From Lipingzhangella_A rawalii (GTDB taxonomy: Bacteria; Actinomycetota; Actinomycetes; Streptosporangiales; Streptosporangiaceae): a stretch of 64,000 nucleotides of DNA. The stretch is taken from positions 1 through 64,000 of the forward strand of contig NZ_JAVLVT010000008.1 of the NCBI RefSeq assembly GCF_031628175.1, written 5' to 3'. Of this stretch, positions 9,044 through 17,845 are shown one piece after another (the first letter of the stretch is position 1; each line of letters begins with the position of its first letter). The notes below the pieces were generated by a model that had not been told where the DNA came from, ran no database searches, and saw only the letters and a program-made list of their open reading frames with translations. The position numbers were made by a program, and so were the translations under genes.

Positions 9044-9181
9044 CACGCGTGTAGGTTTCCCGGGGCGATGTGAACCCCGCCCATCGCCCCGAGGGAGGTT
9101 GTGCGTGGGTCCTGTGCCCGTCCCGTGTCGCTCCCCCCGGGGCACCCGTAGCTACCCAGGCTTCTCTACTACACTTTGTCG

Positions 9182-9210
9182 TTGACAGTGGCGTGCGCTG
9201 TCGCTGTTCT
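9182..9210 (+). promoter_or_regulatory. Possible promoter of the cytochrome c maturation operon
   Basis: A perfect TTGACA at 9182-9187 lies 48 nt before the TTG start at 9235. At 17 bp spacing the -10 would be TGTTCT, a weak match, so the promoter is tentative. Confidence 0.3.
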
Positions 9211-9234
9211 CGTTCACGACCTGGGAGCTGTCGT

Positions 9235-9885
9235 TTGCGGTCGCTGCATGGGTTTGACCTGGGCCGTCCCGAGCGGTTGGCCGCCGTCCTCGTGACGGTG
9301 GGGCTGCTCTCCGGCTGTGCCGGTATGGACGTCGAGTCCGGGGATGCCGACAACCGATACATCGAAGGTGACGGTGTCGCCACCGAATACTCCCCTGATG
9401 AGCGGGAGGAGGCCCCCGACATTGAGGGGGAGACGCTCGACGGCGACCAGCTGTCGATGTCGGAACTCGGTGGTGACGACGTCGTCGTCGTGAACTTCTG
9501 GGCCAGCTGGTGCGCTCCGTGCCGCGCGGAGAAGCCCGTGCTTCAGGAGGTGCGGGAGGAAAACGCCGAGAACGGAGTGACCTTCCTCGGCGTGAACATC
9601 AAAGACGACCGCAACGCGGCGCAGTCGTTCGAGTCCAACTTCGAGGTGCCGTACCCGAGTTTGTACGACCAGCCGGGCGAGATTCCACAGACACTGCGGG
9701 ACACCGTCCCGCCGCAGGCGGTCCCCAGCACCCTGGTCATCGACCGCGAGGGCCGGATCGCCGGCCGGATCATCGGGGCGAGTGACTACCGTACCCTCTC
9801 CGAACTCCTGGAGTCGATCCTCGACGGCGAGGACGGATCGAACACGGCGGCCGGTTCCGCGTTCGCCCGCGGGGGCGGCCAATGA
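9235..9885 (+). CDS. ResA/TlpA-like thiol:disulfide oxidoreductase lipoprotein
   Basis: Predicted extracytoplasmic thioredoxin-like protein that keeps the haem-binding cysteines of apocytochrome c reduced. The N-terminus has a hydrophobic stretch ending in the lipobox LLSGC, so it should be a lipoprotein. The thioredoxin fold carries the active site WASWCAPCRAE and the cis-Pro region QAVPSTLVID. The TTG start has GGGAG about 9 nt upstream; an ATG at 9070 is possible but gives an unlikely 55-residue extension. The stop overlaps the start of ccdA by 4 bp. It is first of four genes for system II cytochrome c maturation. Confidence 0.88.
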   Translation: MRSLHGFDLGRPERLAAVLVTVGLLSGCAGMDVESGDADNRYIEGDGVATEYSPDEREEAPDIEGETLDGDQLSMSELGGDDVVVVNFWASWCAPCRAEKPVLQEVREENAENGVTFLGVNIKDDRNAAQSFESNFEVPYPSLYDQPGEIPQTLRDTVPPQAVPSTLVIDREGRIAGRIIGASDYRTLSELLESILDGEDGSNTAAGSAFARGGGQ

Positions 9886-10739
9886 TCATGGAGACAGTGC
9901 TGCACGGGTCCATGATCCTGGCAATCCCGCTGGCCATCCTGGCCGGGCTGGTGTCCTTCTTCTCCCCGTGCATCCTGCCGCTCGCCCCGGGCTACCTGTC
10001 GTACGTCACCGGACTCTCCGGCGTGGACATGGCCGGCCAGCGGCCCCGCCCCGCCGCCCAGCCCGCCGGTGCGACACCCCCGGCCGGGCCGAGTCCTGAG
10101 GCTGGGGTCTCCGGCGGGCAGGACACGACGGCCGCCCCGATCGATGAGGTCCTCCAGCGACACCGCGGCACCATGCTGGCCGGAAGTCTGCTGTTCATTG
10201 CCGGGTTCACGGCCGTGTTCATGACCACCGGCGCGCTGCTTGGCGGACTCGGCGGCTTGCTGTTCGACTACATGGACCCGATCACACGCGTCCTTGGTGC
10301 GGTGACGATCGTCCTCGGCCTGGCGTTCGCGGGATTGCTGCCGGGCCTGGGCCGGGAGATGCGGATCCGCTGGCTGCCCAGGGCCGGACTGGCCGGAGCG
10401 CCACTCCTGGGGGTGGTCTTCGGGCTCGGGTGGACTCCGTGTATCGGACCGACCCTGGCCGCGGTGCAGACCCTGGCGTTCACCGAGGGCAGTGCCGAAC
10501 GCGGTGCGGTGCTCGCATTCGCCTACTGCCTCGGGCTCGGGGTTCCGTTCCTGTTGGGCGCGGTCGCCTACCGGAGAGCCCTTGGGGCGTTCGCCGTGGT
10601 CAAGAGGCATTACCGCACCGTACTGGCGATCGGTGGCGGGATGCTCGTACTGATCGGCCTGCTGATGGTGACCGGGGTGTGGATGGAGCTGAACGCGGTT
10701 ATGCAGCGTTGGGCGTCGAGCTTCGTGATGGTGATCTGA
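9882..10739 (+). CDS. ccdA: Cytochrome c biogenesis protein CcdA
   Basis: Membrane protein of the DsbD/CcdA family that passes electrons from cytoplasmic thioredoxin to the ResA-like lipoprotein. It has about six membrane segments. The two reactive cysteines lie in SPCILPLAPGYLSY (residues 28-40) and GWTPCIGPTLAA, each beside a proline-containing motif typical of the family. A Pro/Ala-rich soluble loop of about 50 residues after the first helix is longer than in Bacillus CcdA. It is translationally coupled to the preceding gene (ATGA overlap). Confidence 0.93.
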   Translation: MIMETVLHGSMILAIPLAILAGLVSFFSPCILPLAPGYLSYVTGLSGVDMAGQRPRPAAQPAGATPPAGPSPEAGVSGGQDTTAAPIDEVLQRHRGTMLAGSLLFIAGFTAVFMTTGALLGGLGGLLFDYMDPITRVLGAVTIVLGLAFAGLLPGLGREMRIRWLPRAGLAGAPLLGVVFGLGWTPCIGPTLAAVQTLAFTEGSAERGAVLAFAYCLGLGVPFLLGAVAYRRALGAFAVVKRHYRTVLAIGGGMLVLIGLLMVTGVWMELNAVMQRWASSFVMVI

Positions 10740-10740
10740 C

Positions 10741-12336
10741 GTGACCCCCACTCCGTCTTCATCCCGGTCCTCGGCGGCGACCGAGGCCACAGCGTCCTCG
10801 GTGCCGCCGAAGCTCTCCCCGCGAGCCTGGCTGCGATGGGCGTGGAACCACCTCACCACCATGCGCACCGCGCTGGTGCTGCTCTTCCTGCTGGCGCTCG
10901 CCGCGATCCCCGGCTCCGCACTGCCGCAGCGCACCGTGAGCGTGGAACAGGTCGACGACTTCTACGTCGACTATCCCGAGCTGGCGCCCTGGCTGGATCA
11001 GCTCTACCTGTTTGACGTGTACTCGTCCCCCTGGTTCGCAGCGATCTACCTGTTGCTGTTCACCTCCCTGGTGGGCTGCGTCATCCCGCGGATGCGCACC
11101 CACCTGCGTGCCCTGCGGAGCCCCCCGCCAGCGGCCCCGCGCCACTTCGAACGCCTTCCCTACTCGGCCAGGTTCACCACCACCGCGAGCCCCGACACCG
11201 TGTTGGCGGAGGCGCGTCGGACCCTCCGGGGCCATCGGGTACGTACCTCCACGGACCACGTCGCCGGGGAGCGGGGATATCTCCGGGAAACGGGGAACCT
11301 CCTGTTCCACGCATCCCTCGTCGGGTTGCTGGTCGCCCTGGCGGCGGGTTCCCTGCTCGGCTACCGCGGCAACATGCTCGTCGTCGAGGGCGATGGATTC
11401 GCGAACGCGGTGCCCTCCTACGACGCGTTCCATCCCGGTGCCGCCGTGGATTCCGCCGATCTCGAACCCTTCACCTTCTGGCTGGAGGACTTCGAGGCGA
11501 GTTTCGTCGAGGACGGTCAACTGCGTGGACAGGCCGAGAATTACACGGCCGAGCTGCGGTACCGCGAGACACCGGACGGGCCCGAGCAGTACCACGACCT
11601 CGAGGTGAACCATCCCCTGTCGGTGCAGGGAGCCCAGGTCTACCTGCTGGGACACGGCTACGCCCCCGAGTTCACCGTGACCGATGCCACGGGTGAGGTG
11701 GTTTTCGACCAGGCGGTGCCGTTCCTTCCCAGCCCCGAGGCCGAAGACATGATCGCTTCCGAGGGCGTGGTGAAGGTTCCGGACACATCCGAGGAACAGC
11801 TGGGCTTCCGGGGGGTCTTTCTCCCGTCCCCAACCGAGAACGCCGCCGGTGAACTGATCTCGGACTTTCCCGCACCACGGGACCCCATCGTCACCCTGGA
11901 TGCCTACCAGGGCGACCTCGGGTTGGATTCGGGGGAGTCCCAGTCCGTGTACCAGCTCCAGACCGAGTTCATGGAAGAGATCGGTACCACGACCGCGCTG
12001 GGGGTCGGGGACACCTGGGAGCTTCCGGACGGAGCCGGAACGATAACGTTCACGGGCTACAGCGAGTACATCAGCATGGAGGTCACCAGCGACCCGGGGC
12101 GCGTTCCTGCGCTGGTGGCGTCCTCGGTAGCGGTGGCGGCCCTGCTGTTGACGCTTCTCGTTCGGCCACGCCGCTGCTGGATCCGTGTTCACCGCGCCGA
12201 CACTGCCGACGCAGAGACGGTCGTCGAGGTAGGCGGGCTCAGCAAGACGGACCATGCCGAGGTCACCGCGGACTTCCACGCGGTCACGACCCGGCTTCGA
12301 AACCGACTGCGCGGAGACTCCCGCGCGTCCCAGTGA
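10741..12336 (+). CDS. resB: Cytochrome c biogenesis protein ResB
   Basis: With CcsB it forms the system II cytochrome c synthase, which carries haem across the membrane and attaches it to CXXCH motifs. At 531 residues it has the family layout: three N-terminal membrane helices (from WNHLTTMRTALVLLFLLALA), a large extracytoplasmic domain, and a last helix near VPALVASSVAVAALLLTLLV followed by a cytoplasmic tail. The GTG start is 1 bp after the ccdA stop. Confidence 0.93.
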   Translation: MTPTPSSSRSSAATEATASSVPPKLSPRAWLRWAWNHLTTMRTALVLLFLLALAAIPGSALPQRTVSVEQVDDFYVDYPELAPWLDQLYLFDVYSSPWFAAIYLLLFTSLVGCVIPRMRTHLRALRSPPPAAPRHFERLPYSARFTTTASPDTVLAEARRTLRGHRVRTSTDHVAGERGYLRETGNLLFHASLVGLLVALAAGSLLGYRGNMLVVEGDGFANAVPSYDAFHPGAAVDSADLEPFTFWLEDFEASFVEDGQLRGQAENYTAELRYRETPDGPEQYHDLEVNHPLSVQGAQVYLLGHGYAPEFTVTDATGEVVFDQAVPFLPSPEAEDMIASEGVVKVPDTSEEQLGFRGVFLPSPTENAAGELISDFPAPRDPIVTLDAYQGDLGLDSGESQSVYQLQTEFMEEIGTTTALGVGDTWELPDGAGTITFTGYSEYISMEVTSDPGRVPALVASSVAVAALLLTLLVRPRRCWIRVHRADTADAETVVEVGGLSKTDHAEVTADFHAVTTRLRNRLRGDSRASQ

Positions 12337-12353
12337 CAAGGAGTTGATCCGGG

Positions 12354-13361
12354 GTGCAGGTACTGCCCGTGGATATCGCGGACTCGTGGAGCCTGTCTGC
12401 GCTCAGCGACACCATGGTGCTCGCCATGATCGTCGCCTACGCGGTGGGGCTGTTGCTGTTCGCCGTCGAGGCGGCCTACGGGCAACGAACCACCCTGCGG
12501 TCCAGGACGCCGGCGACCGTCGGCGGTTCCGGCACATCGGAGGGGGGCGGTGACGAACCCGACGACCTCGAGGTGCGGCTCCGGGAGACTCCGTCCCAGG
12601 TGAAAGCCCCCCGACACTGGGTCGGCACGCTCGGTCTCGTGGTCGTCGGACTCGGCCTGGTCTGTAACCTCCTCCAGATCGTGGCTCGGGGGCTCGCCGC
12701 AGAGCGGTGGCCCTGGGGCAACATGTTCGAGTTCGTGGTTGCCATCTGTTTCGGGGCGGTCGCCGCGTTCCTGTACGTGGCCCTGCGGCACCAGGCCCGG
12801 TTCCTCGGGGTGTTCGTCCTGGTTCCGGTGCTCATCCTGCTCGGGGTGGCCGCGCGGTGGTTGTACAACGAAGCGGGGCCGCTCATCCCCGCGTTGGACT
12901 CCTACTGGATCGCGATTCATGTCTCCGCGGCCATCGTGGCGACGGGGGCGTTCATGGTCGCCGGGTCCACCACGATCGCCTATCTGCTGGCGCACCGCGC
13001 CGAGCTTCGTCGCGCCGCGGGCGAGGTGGTGACCGGAGTGGCCGGGCAGCTGCCGAGTTCCCAGGTGCTGGACCGGCTGGCCCACGGCCTGATCGTGTTC
13101 GCGTTTCCGTTGTGGACGTTCTCCATCATCGCCGGGGCGATCTGGGCGGACGAGGCGTGGGGACGGTTCTGGGGGTGGGACCCCAAGGAGGTGTGGTCCT
13201 TCATCACCTGGATCATCTATGCCGCCTACCTGCACGCCCGCGCCACCGCGGGGTGGCGCGGACCCCGCTCGGCCTGGATCAGCCTCGCTGGGTTCGCCTG
13301 CCTGTTGTTCAACTTCTTCGCCGTGAACTACCTGTTCAGTGGGCTGCACTCCTACGCATAG
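12354..13361 (+). CDS. ccsB: c-type cytochrome biogenesis protein CcsB (haem handling)
   Basis: The haem-handling partner of ResB. The tryptophan-rich WWD region is visible as AWGRFWGWDPKEVWSFITW, and conserved histidines sit on either side of it (WIAIHVSAAI; LHARATAGW). It has about eight membrane segments in 335 residues, with a charged N-terminal loop. GTG start, 17 bp after resB, behind AAGGAG. It closes the four-gene operon; the large hairpin at 13579 probably ends the transcript. Confidence 0.94.
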   Translation: MQVLPVDIADSWSLSALSDTMVLAMIVAYAVGLLLFAVEAAYGQRTTLRSRTPATVGGSGTSEGGGDEPDDLEVRLRETPSQVKAPRHWVGTLGLVVVGLGLVCNLLQIVARGLAAERWPWGNMFEFVVAICFGAVAAFLYVALRHQARFLGVFVLVPVLILLGVAARWLYNEAGPLIPALDSYWIAIHVSAAIVATGAFMVAGSTTIAYLLAHRAELRRAAGEVVTGVAGQLPSSQVLDRLAHGLIVFAFPLWTFSIIAGAIWADEAWGRFWGWDPKEVWSFITWIIYAAYLHARATAGWRGPRSAWISLAGFACLLFNFFAVNYLFSGLHSYA

Positions 13362-13578
13362 CCCGCTCGTGTGGGGGAAGCACGACGAGGATCCCGCCGC
13401 GGAGAGTGGCGCAGATGGCCCACCGTAGGGCGGGTGATGGCGTCGTGCTGACGCGCTGGTCGTCCCTGATCCCATGGTCGGGTGTTTCCCTGGACGACGT
13501 ACCCGCCCCCACGTCCACCCTGGTCGGCTGACGGGTGTCCCGAACCAGCGGACCCGTTACTCCGGACTGCGAACGCCT

Positions 13579-13610
13579 GGTGGCCGGCTCCGTTACCGGA
13601 GCCGGCCACC
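13579..13610. terminator. 14-bp perfect hairpin between convergent genes
   Basis: GGTGGCCGGCTCCG pairs perfectly with CGGAGCCGGCCACC around the loop TTAC. It lies between ccsB (plus) and the PLDc_N gene (minus), so it can end both transcripts. The rest of the 285-bp gap shows nothing. Confidence 0.8.
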
Positions 13611-13646
13611 ACAGCCAGTTCGTCCCGAGGGGGAGGACGAGTGGCG

Positions 13647-14009
13647 CTACTCGTCGGGATTGATGCGCTTATTGAGTTTCCGCAGGAACTCGGGGTCGTC
13701 GTCCGGGCCGACGGGGTTCTGTGCGCCACGGGGCCGAGAGAAGTCCTCCGGACTCAGGTTCTGTGTGGGCGGCTGCTGCCGCGGCGTCGGTCCGGACGGT
13801 TCCTCTGCTGCGACGGCCGCGGTCTCGCGAGGCCGCCCGAAGAACAGCCAGAGCAGTGCTCCAACGTGCATGAACACCGCAATGAGGATCAGCCACAGAA
13901 GCTTCGGCAGATTCCGGACTTCCGAGCCAGGGCTCGTGAGGGCGTCACAGAACGCGTACACCCACAACGCCGTGAAGGCAACGGTTAGAAGCGCATAGAG
14001 CCACAGCAT
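13647..14009 (-). CDS. PLDc_N-domain membrane protein
   Basis: 120 residues. Two membrane helices (residues 1-22 and about 37-57) match the short phospholipase D N-terminal domain (PLDc_N) that stands alone in many actinobacteria and has no catalytic HKD motif. A polar, Pro/Gln-rich cytoplasmic tail of about 60 residues ends in RKLNKRINPDE. The function is unknown. A TAGGCT hexamer 6 nt before the ATG suggests a leaderless mRNA. Confidence 0.8.
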   Translation of the reverse strand: MLWLYALLTVAFTALWVYAFCDALTSPGSEVRNLPKLLWLILIAVFMHVGALLWLFFGRPRETAAVAAEEPSGPTPRQQPPTQNLSPEDFSRPRGAQNPVGPDDDPEFLRKLNKRINPDE

Positions 14010-14015
14010 TCTTCC

Positions 14016-14021
14016 AGCCTA
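14016..14021 (-). promoter_or_regulatory. -10 element of the PLDc_N gene
   Basis: TAGGCT on the minus strand, 6 nt before the ATG at 14009. It fits the leaderless pattern of this window. Confidence 0.45.
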
Positions 14022-14081
14022 TCCGTCGGCGTCGTTCTCGTCTGTAGGAGCGCTGCGGATTGGGGCCGTGAAGCGGGTCGC

Positions 14082-14282
14082 CTAGTGTGCCGGCTCCACC
14101 GCCTCGCCGTGGAGTAGTGCCCGCACTTCCGTTTCCCGGAACCTGCGATGCCCACCCGGGGTGCGGATACTACTGATCCGCCCGGAAGCCGCCCACCGGG
14201 TCACCGTCTTCGGGTCGACCCGGAAGAGGGAGGCGACCTCCCCTGGAGTCAACAGGCGTTCACTCGTACGTTCCACCGTCAC
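14082..14282 (-). CDS. bldC: Developmental regulator BldC
   Basis: 66-residue MerR-type winged HTH with no effector domain. The sequence matches BldC of Streptomyces closely: LLTPGEVASLFRVDPKTVTR, then IRTPGGHRRFRETEVRALL. BldC binds head-to-tail on direct repeats and controls the onset of differentiation and specialised metabolism. It stands alone, with its own upstream region that also serves the divergent DUF4229 gene. Confidence 0.9.
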   Translation of the reverse strand: MTVERTSERLLTPGEVASLFRVDPKTVTRWAASGRISSIRTPGGHRRFRETEVRALLHGEAVEPAH

Positions 14283-14636
14283 TGTCCCCCTCTCTGTCCA
14301 TCCGCCCCGGTCCGGGCGGTTGCTCCCCCAGTGTGCCTGAGTGCGTCCGTTTCCTCCCTAGTTTTCGTAAAAATTGCGGGGAGCGGGGGCGATTGAGGTC
14401 ATCGTGATTAGAACGTAATCGTGTTTTGGGAGGGATCGAACCCCCACATGGACGGCGACGACGCCCTTTCCCGGGGGTGCCGCGTCGATGCGCTGCACCC
14501 CCTCTATCCTGGAGGAGACGCGGGCGCGACGGGGGCGGTTTTCGGGGACTTCCTCCAGGCGGAGTGGCTCGCCCCACCCCGCGCCCGGATCCATCCGGTC
14601 GGCGAGCGTCGGCCCCCGTCATTGTGAGGCAGGTGC
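14283..14636. other. Noncoding region between bldC and the DUF4229 gene
   Basis: 354 bp without a convincing gene. It is partly AT-richer than its surroundings (14361-14420). It contains GATTA/TAATC as a short inverted repeat at 14406-14420. A tRNA-like T-arm on the minus strand (14431-14447) has no matching acceptor stem. GGCG/CGCC and GGGGTGC/GCACCCC hairpins follow at about 14454-14500. The region probably holds both divergent promoters, but I cannot place them. Confidence 0.5.
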
Positions 14637-15116
14637 ATGCTGAACTTTGTGATGTACACCCTGGCCCGGCTGCTGCTGTTTCTGGCGGCGTCGGGACTCG
14701 CGTACCTCCTGGGAGCGCGCGGCTATCTGACCTTCCTGATCGGGATCGTGATCAGTGCTCCGGCCAGTTACGTCCTGCTCGCCCGGCATCGGGATGCGAT
14801 GTCGGCGCAGGTCGTTTCCTGGATCGGGGAACTGAAATCCCTGGGGCGGCGGCTGGAGGAAGGGGCCGGTAAGGAGGACGTACCGGAGGAGACCGCCTCC
14901 GCCGAGGCGCCGGGGTCAGCGCCCGCCGGGCAGGGAGTGGACCAGTCCCGGGCCACCCCGAGCTCGCAGGCCGGCACGGACGAGGCCGGCACGACCACCG
15001 GTGTGGAGGCCCCCGACGGCAGTGTGGAGTCAGTGGAGCCAGCGGAGCCAGTGGAGCCAGTGGAGCCAGTGGAGTCACCGGCAACGCCGGACTCGTCGCG
15101 CAGCACGTCCGGGTGA
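14637..15116 (+). CDS. DUF4229 domain-containing membrane protein
   Basis: 159 residues. Two N-terminal membrane helices (about residues 5-22 and 28-47) followed by LARHRDAMSAQV make up the DUF4229 domain, known from actinobacteria and without assigned function. The second half is disordered, rich in Glu, Ser, Ala, Thr and Pro, and contains a Val-Glu-Pro/Ser tripeptide repeat. ATG start; ribosome site AGGCAGG. Confidence 0.8.
   Translation: MLNFVMYTLARLLLFLAASGLAYLLGARGYLTFLIGIVISAPASYVLLARHRDAMSAQVVSWIGELKSLGRRLEEGAGKEDVPEETASAEAPGSAPAGQGVDQSRATPSSQAGTDEAGTTTGVEAPDGSVESVEPAEPVEPVEPVESPATPDSSRSTSG
15024..15077 (+). repeat. 9-bp coding repeat, six copies
   Basis: GTGGAGCCA or one-base variants, six times in tandem, encoding Val/Ala-Glu-Pro/Ser in the tail of the DUF4229 protein. 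Copy number may vary between strains through slippage. Confidence 0.8.
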
Positions 15117-15146
15117 CGCGCCGCGCCAGCGGGAACAGCGGGTGCA

Positions 15147-16442
15147 CTACCGGGTTGGGAACATGGCCAGGCGGGGCTGGTAGCGCCCGCCGATCCATTC
15201 GGTGTCGCTTCCCACATAGAGACCGTCGTCGGTGACGGTGAGTTCCTCGGCCCCGTGCCCGCGCTGCCGGCCGGGGTTCCAGGACAGGGCGGTTCCCCGT
15301 GTCGGATGGATTGCACCGATCCCTTCTCGCTCCACCGCTGAGGGCCCGGCCGACTTGTCCCCCTCGGGGTTGTCCAACCACCTCTGGTGCCCCCCGACGT
15401 ACACGGCGGCCTCGGTGACCGCCACGGAGTACAGGGAGTCGCCGCCTGTGTGGTTGACCCAGGTCGGTTCGGCGTCGGGGTTCTCGTCAACCTCCCAGCG
15501 ACTTGCCGTCTTGCACAGGCCGCCCAGGTCCACGGGCGCGCCGGTGGTTACCACCACGAAGTAGCTGCCGTCCGGGGCAAAGTCCATTTGGCGTAGGTAG
15601 GTGTGCATCCGGGACCAGTCGCATTCCGCGGTGAATGCGTCCGTGGCCCACGAACTCAGCCGCGCCTCGTCCCCGGTGGTGTCGATCATGGCGATCTGGG
15701 GACGCGGCGCGCCATCCACCTCCAGGAACGGGCCACTGATGAGCAGTCGGTCCCCGGCGGGGCTCAGTGCGAGGTTGTGCACCCGCAGGAAGCCGGCCCG
15801 GGTCTGGCCGATCGGAAGGTCGAACGCCGGGTCCACCACCCCGGTGCTGGAGTCCAACCGGGCCACGCCCTGCCGCTGCTCGCCGTTGATGCTGGAGAAT
15901 GAGCCCCCGACGTAGAGATCGCCGTCCTGCTCGGCGAGCCCGTAGACACGTCCGTCGTCGATCGTGGTGTCCGCGAATTCCGGCACCTGACGGCCGTCGT
16001 CCAAGGACAGGCGCACGAGGCCGCGTGCCGGTTCTCCATTCACGGTGGTGAAGAATCCCCCCACATAGACAGTGCCGTCCCGGACGGAGACCGACGTGAC
16101 TTCCCGGTCGAGGTCGGGGCGAAAGCCGGTACGCAGCGCTCCGGTAGACCGGTCGAAAGCGAAGAGGTACGGCTGCTCGATCACGTCGTCGTGGTCGTTG
16201 GTGCGCAGGTGCCCGAAGTTCCCGCCGACGACGACCACATCCCCGTCCTGGTCGATCGCCTGTACCTTGCCGTTCACCACGTGTGGGGTCCAGCTGACCG
16301 GGACGTCGTCCACGACCGCGGTGTGCCCGAGGGACGCGGTGGTTCCAGCCTCGGCGATCGGGGTGCCCACCGCGGATGGGACCATGAGGAAGCAGAGTGT
16401 GCAGCCGACCGCGCAGATGCGGGTAAGGAGACACTGTGGCAC
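15147..16442 (-). CDS. Secreted beta-propeller (delta-60-like repeat) protein
   Basis: 431 residues. A Sec signal peptide (to about residue 32, ending GTPIAEAG) precedes repeated blades of the form VYVGGFFTTVNGEPARGLVR, seen again as LYVGGSFSSINGEQRQGVAR, LISGPFLEVDGAPRPQIA and VYVGGHQRWLDN. This is the delta-60/DUF5122-like propeller repeat found in secreted actinobacterial proteins. No catalytic residues are apparent; binding or a structural role is likely. The GTG start is 5 nt after GGAGGT. Two cysteines (AECDWS, GLCKTAS) may form a disulfide. Confidence 0.75.
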   Translation of the reverse strand: MPQCLLTRICAVGCTLCFLMVPSAVGTPIAEAGTTASLGHTAVVDDVPVSWTPHVVNGKVQAIDQDGDVVVVGGNFGHLRTNDHDDVIEQPYLFAFDRSTGALRTGFRPDLDREVTSVSVRDGTVYVGGFFTTVNGEPARGLVRLSLDDGRQVPEFADTTIDDGRVYGLAEQDGDLYVGGSFSSINGEQRQGVARLDSSTGVVDPAFDLPIGQTRAGFLRVHNLALSPAGDRLLISGPFLEVDGAPRPQIAMIDTTGDEARLSSWATDAFTAECDWSRMHTYLRQMDFAPDGSYFVVVTTGAPVDLGGLCKTASRWEVDENPDAEPTWVNHTGGDSLYSVAVTEAAVYVGGHQRWLDNPEGDKSAGPSAVEREGIGAIHPTRGTALSWNPGRQRGHGAEELTVTDDGLYVGSDTEWIGGRYQPRLAMFPTR

Positions 16443-16592
16443 GAGCCACCTCCGACACAGTTCTGGCCGCGATATCCATGTGCTTACCTATTGTTTCTGG
16501 TCTTGCACACTATGTGATTATTGGTCTGGTGTGTGCGATGCACCCCTGTCGACGTGTCGCCCGGGACGAGCCGCAGTGACCGCGCCAACAGC

Positions 16593-16598
16593 TAGGCT
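16593..16598 (+). promoter_or_regulatory. menG -10 element, leaderless arrangement
   Basis: TAGGCT, 7 nt before the ATG at 16606, with no Shine-Dalgarno. The AT-rich stretch at 16480-16530 probably holds the divergent promoter of the propeller gene. Confidence 0.5.
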
Positions 16599-16605
16599 TG
16601 ACGCC

Positions 16606-17322
16606 ATGACCCGCCCCGACCTCGCCAAGAACCCCGACGATGTGTCGACCATGTTCGACCAGGTCGCTCAGCGTTACGACCTGCTCAACACCGTCATGTC
16701 CGCCGGGCAGGACCGCATCTGGCGGCGGGCCGTCGCCCGGGAACTCGAGGCTTACAGCGGTGAACTCGTGCTCGACCTCGCCGCCGGCACCGGAACCTCC
16801 TCCGAATCCTTCGCAGCGGGTGGGGCTCGCGTCATCGCCTGCGACTTCTCCATGGGCATGCTCACCGTGGGGGCCCAGCGCAGAGGAGGAGCCAACCGCC
16901 GCGGCGTGACCTGTGTGGCTGGAGACGCCGTTCATCTCCCGTTCGCAGCCGAGACCTTCGACGCGGTCACGATCTCCTTCGGCCTGCGTAACGTTGTGGA
17001 TACCCAGGCTGCCCTCCAAGAACTACTCCGGGTAACGAAACCTGGTGGGCGACTGGTTCTGTGTGAGTTCAGCCACCCTCCCAGCCGTGTTCTCGACTGG
17101 ATCTATACCCGCGGTATCCGCATCGGCCTCCCCCTGCTCACGCGCCGCCTCACGCCCAACCCGGAGGCGTATGAGTACCTGCCCGAATCCATTGCGGCCT
17201 GGCCCGACCAGCGTCAGCTCTCCGCCGAGCTCACTCGCAGCGGATGGACCACGGTGCGCTGGCGCAACCTCAGCCTCGGTGCGGTTGCCGTGCATCGGGC
17301 GACACGGCCCACCAGCCACTAG
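16606..17322 (+). CDS. menG: Demethylmenaquinone methyltransferase
   Basis: SAM-dependent C-methylation of demethylmenaquinone, the last ring step of menaquinone synthesis. 238 residues. The UbiE/MenG blocks are visible: MFDQVAQRYDLLNTVMSAGQ, LDLAAGTGTSSE (SAM site), SFGLRNVVD and RVTKPGGRLVLCEFSHP. The ATG is fixed by the conserved N-terminus; the frame is open upstream without meaning. It lies before menJ and the nuo operon, so quinone synthesis and use are adjacent. Confidence 0.95.
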   Translation: MTRPDLAKNPDDVSTMFDQVAQRYDLLNTVMSAGQDRIWRRAVARELEAYSGELVLDLAAGTGTSSESFAAGGARVIACDFSMGMLTVGAQRRGGANRRGVTCVAGDAVHLPFAAETFDAVTISFGLRNVVDTQAALQELLRVTKPGGRLVLCEFSHPPSRVLDWIYTRGIRIGLPLLTRRLTPNPEAYEYLPESIAAWPDQRQLSAELTRSGWTTVRWRNLSLGAVAVHRATRPTSH

Positions 17323-17696
17323 TGCCGTGGCGGGCGCCGTCGATCCCGGATGTGCTCGGCCCCGGGGGTGACCGCAATACGGGCTGCGCTGCCTGGCCCC
17401 TGGGTGGGTGGACGGCCTGGCCCGGAATCCGCCCAGCGGCACGACGATCCCCGACACCTGGTCCGTTGGGGACCTACCGGCGGTGCTGGTGACCAGCAAC
17501 CGGGGTGGTTGGGCCGTACGCCCCGGGTGGATGGTGGCTTACCGGTGGGTATGATCCGGGCATCCGCAGGCCCATGCTCCGAGAGTCAGCAATGTGACCT
17601 GTGATTTTCTTCGAGGGCCTGCCACGTCCGGCCCTGACTACGCTTCGTGTTCAACGTCGGCCCGGGGGCGGGGTCGCTGAGCGATGGCGAAAGGTC

Positions 17697-17702
17697 TAGA
17701 CT
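17697..17702 (+). promoter_or_regulatory. Possible -10 of menJ-nuo
   Basis: TAGACT, 12 bp before the Rex palindrome. Transcription would start just upstream of the palindrome, so a bound repressor would block it. The -35 is poor. Confidence 0.35.
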
Positions 17703-17714
17703 GCGGACGAGGGT

Positions 17715-17732
17715 TTGTGAAGGGCTTCACAA
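17715..17732. promoter_or_regulatory. Rex operator (NADH/NAD-sensing repressor site)
   Basis: TTGTGAAGGGCTTCACAA is a perfect match to the Rex consensus TTGTGAA-N4-TTCACAA. In Streptomyces, Rex represses nuo, cyd and other respiratory genes when NADH/NAD is low. Here the site is 113 bp before menJ and about 1.6 kb before nuoA. Confidence 0.8.
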
Positions 17733-17845
17733 GTGTTCGTGCTTTTGGTCGCCTCCGGTTGCGTCCGTACAGCACACACCCGAGGCCGGACTCCCCGCCA
17801 GCCACAACGCGTGGGTCCAGCATGCATAGAACTCAGGATGGGCTC

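Larger units (their letters stand above)
17323..17845. other. Upstream region of menJ-nuo
   Basis: 523 bp without a gene. It contains TATGAT at 17550-17555 (a good -10 without a clear -35), TAGACT at 17697-17702 and the Rex-type palindrome at 17715-17732. The length suggests a long leader or several promoters. Confidence 0.5.

Noticed and set aside
14421..14511. tRNA or tmRNA on the minus strand
   Set aside because: A good T-arm (GGGGGTTCGATCCCTCC) is present, but no acceptor stem partner, D-arm or anticodon arm fits, and no CCA follows.
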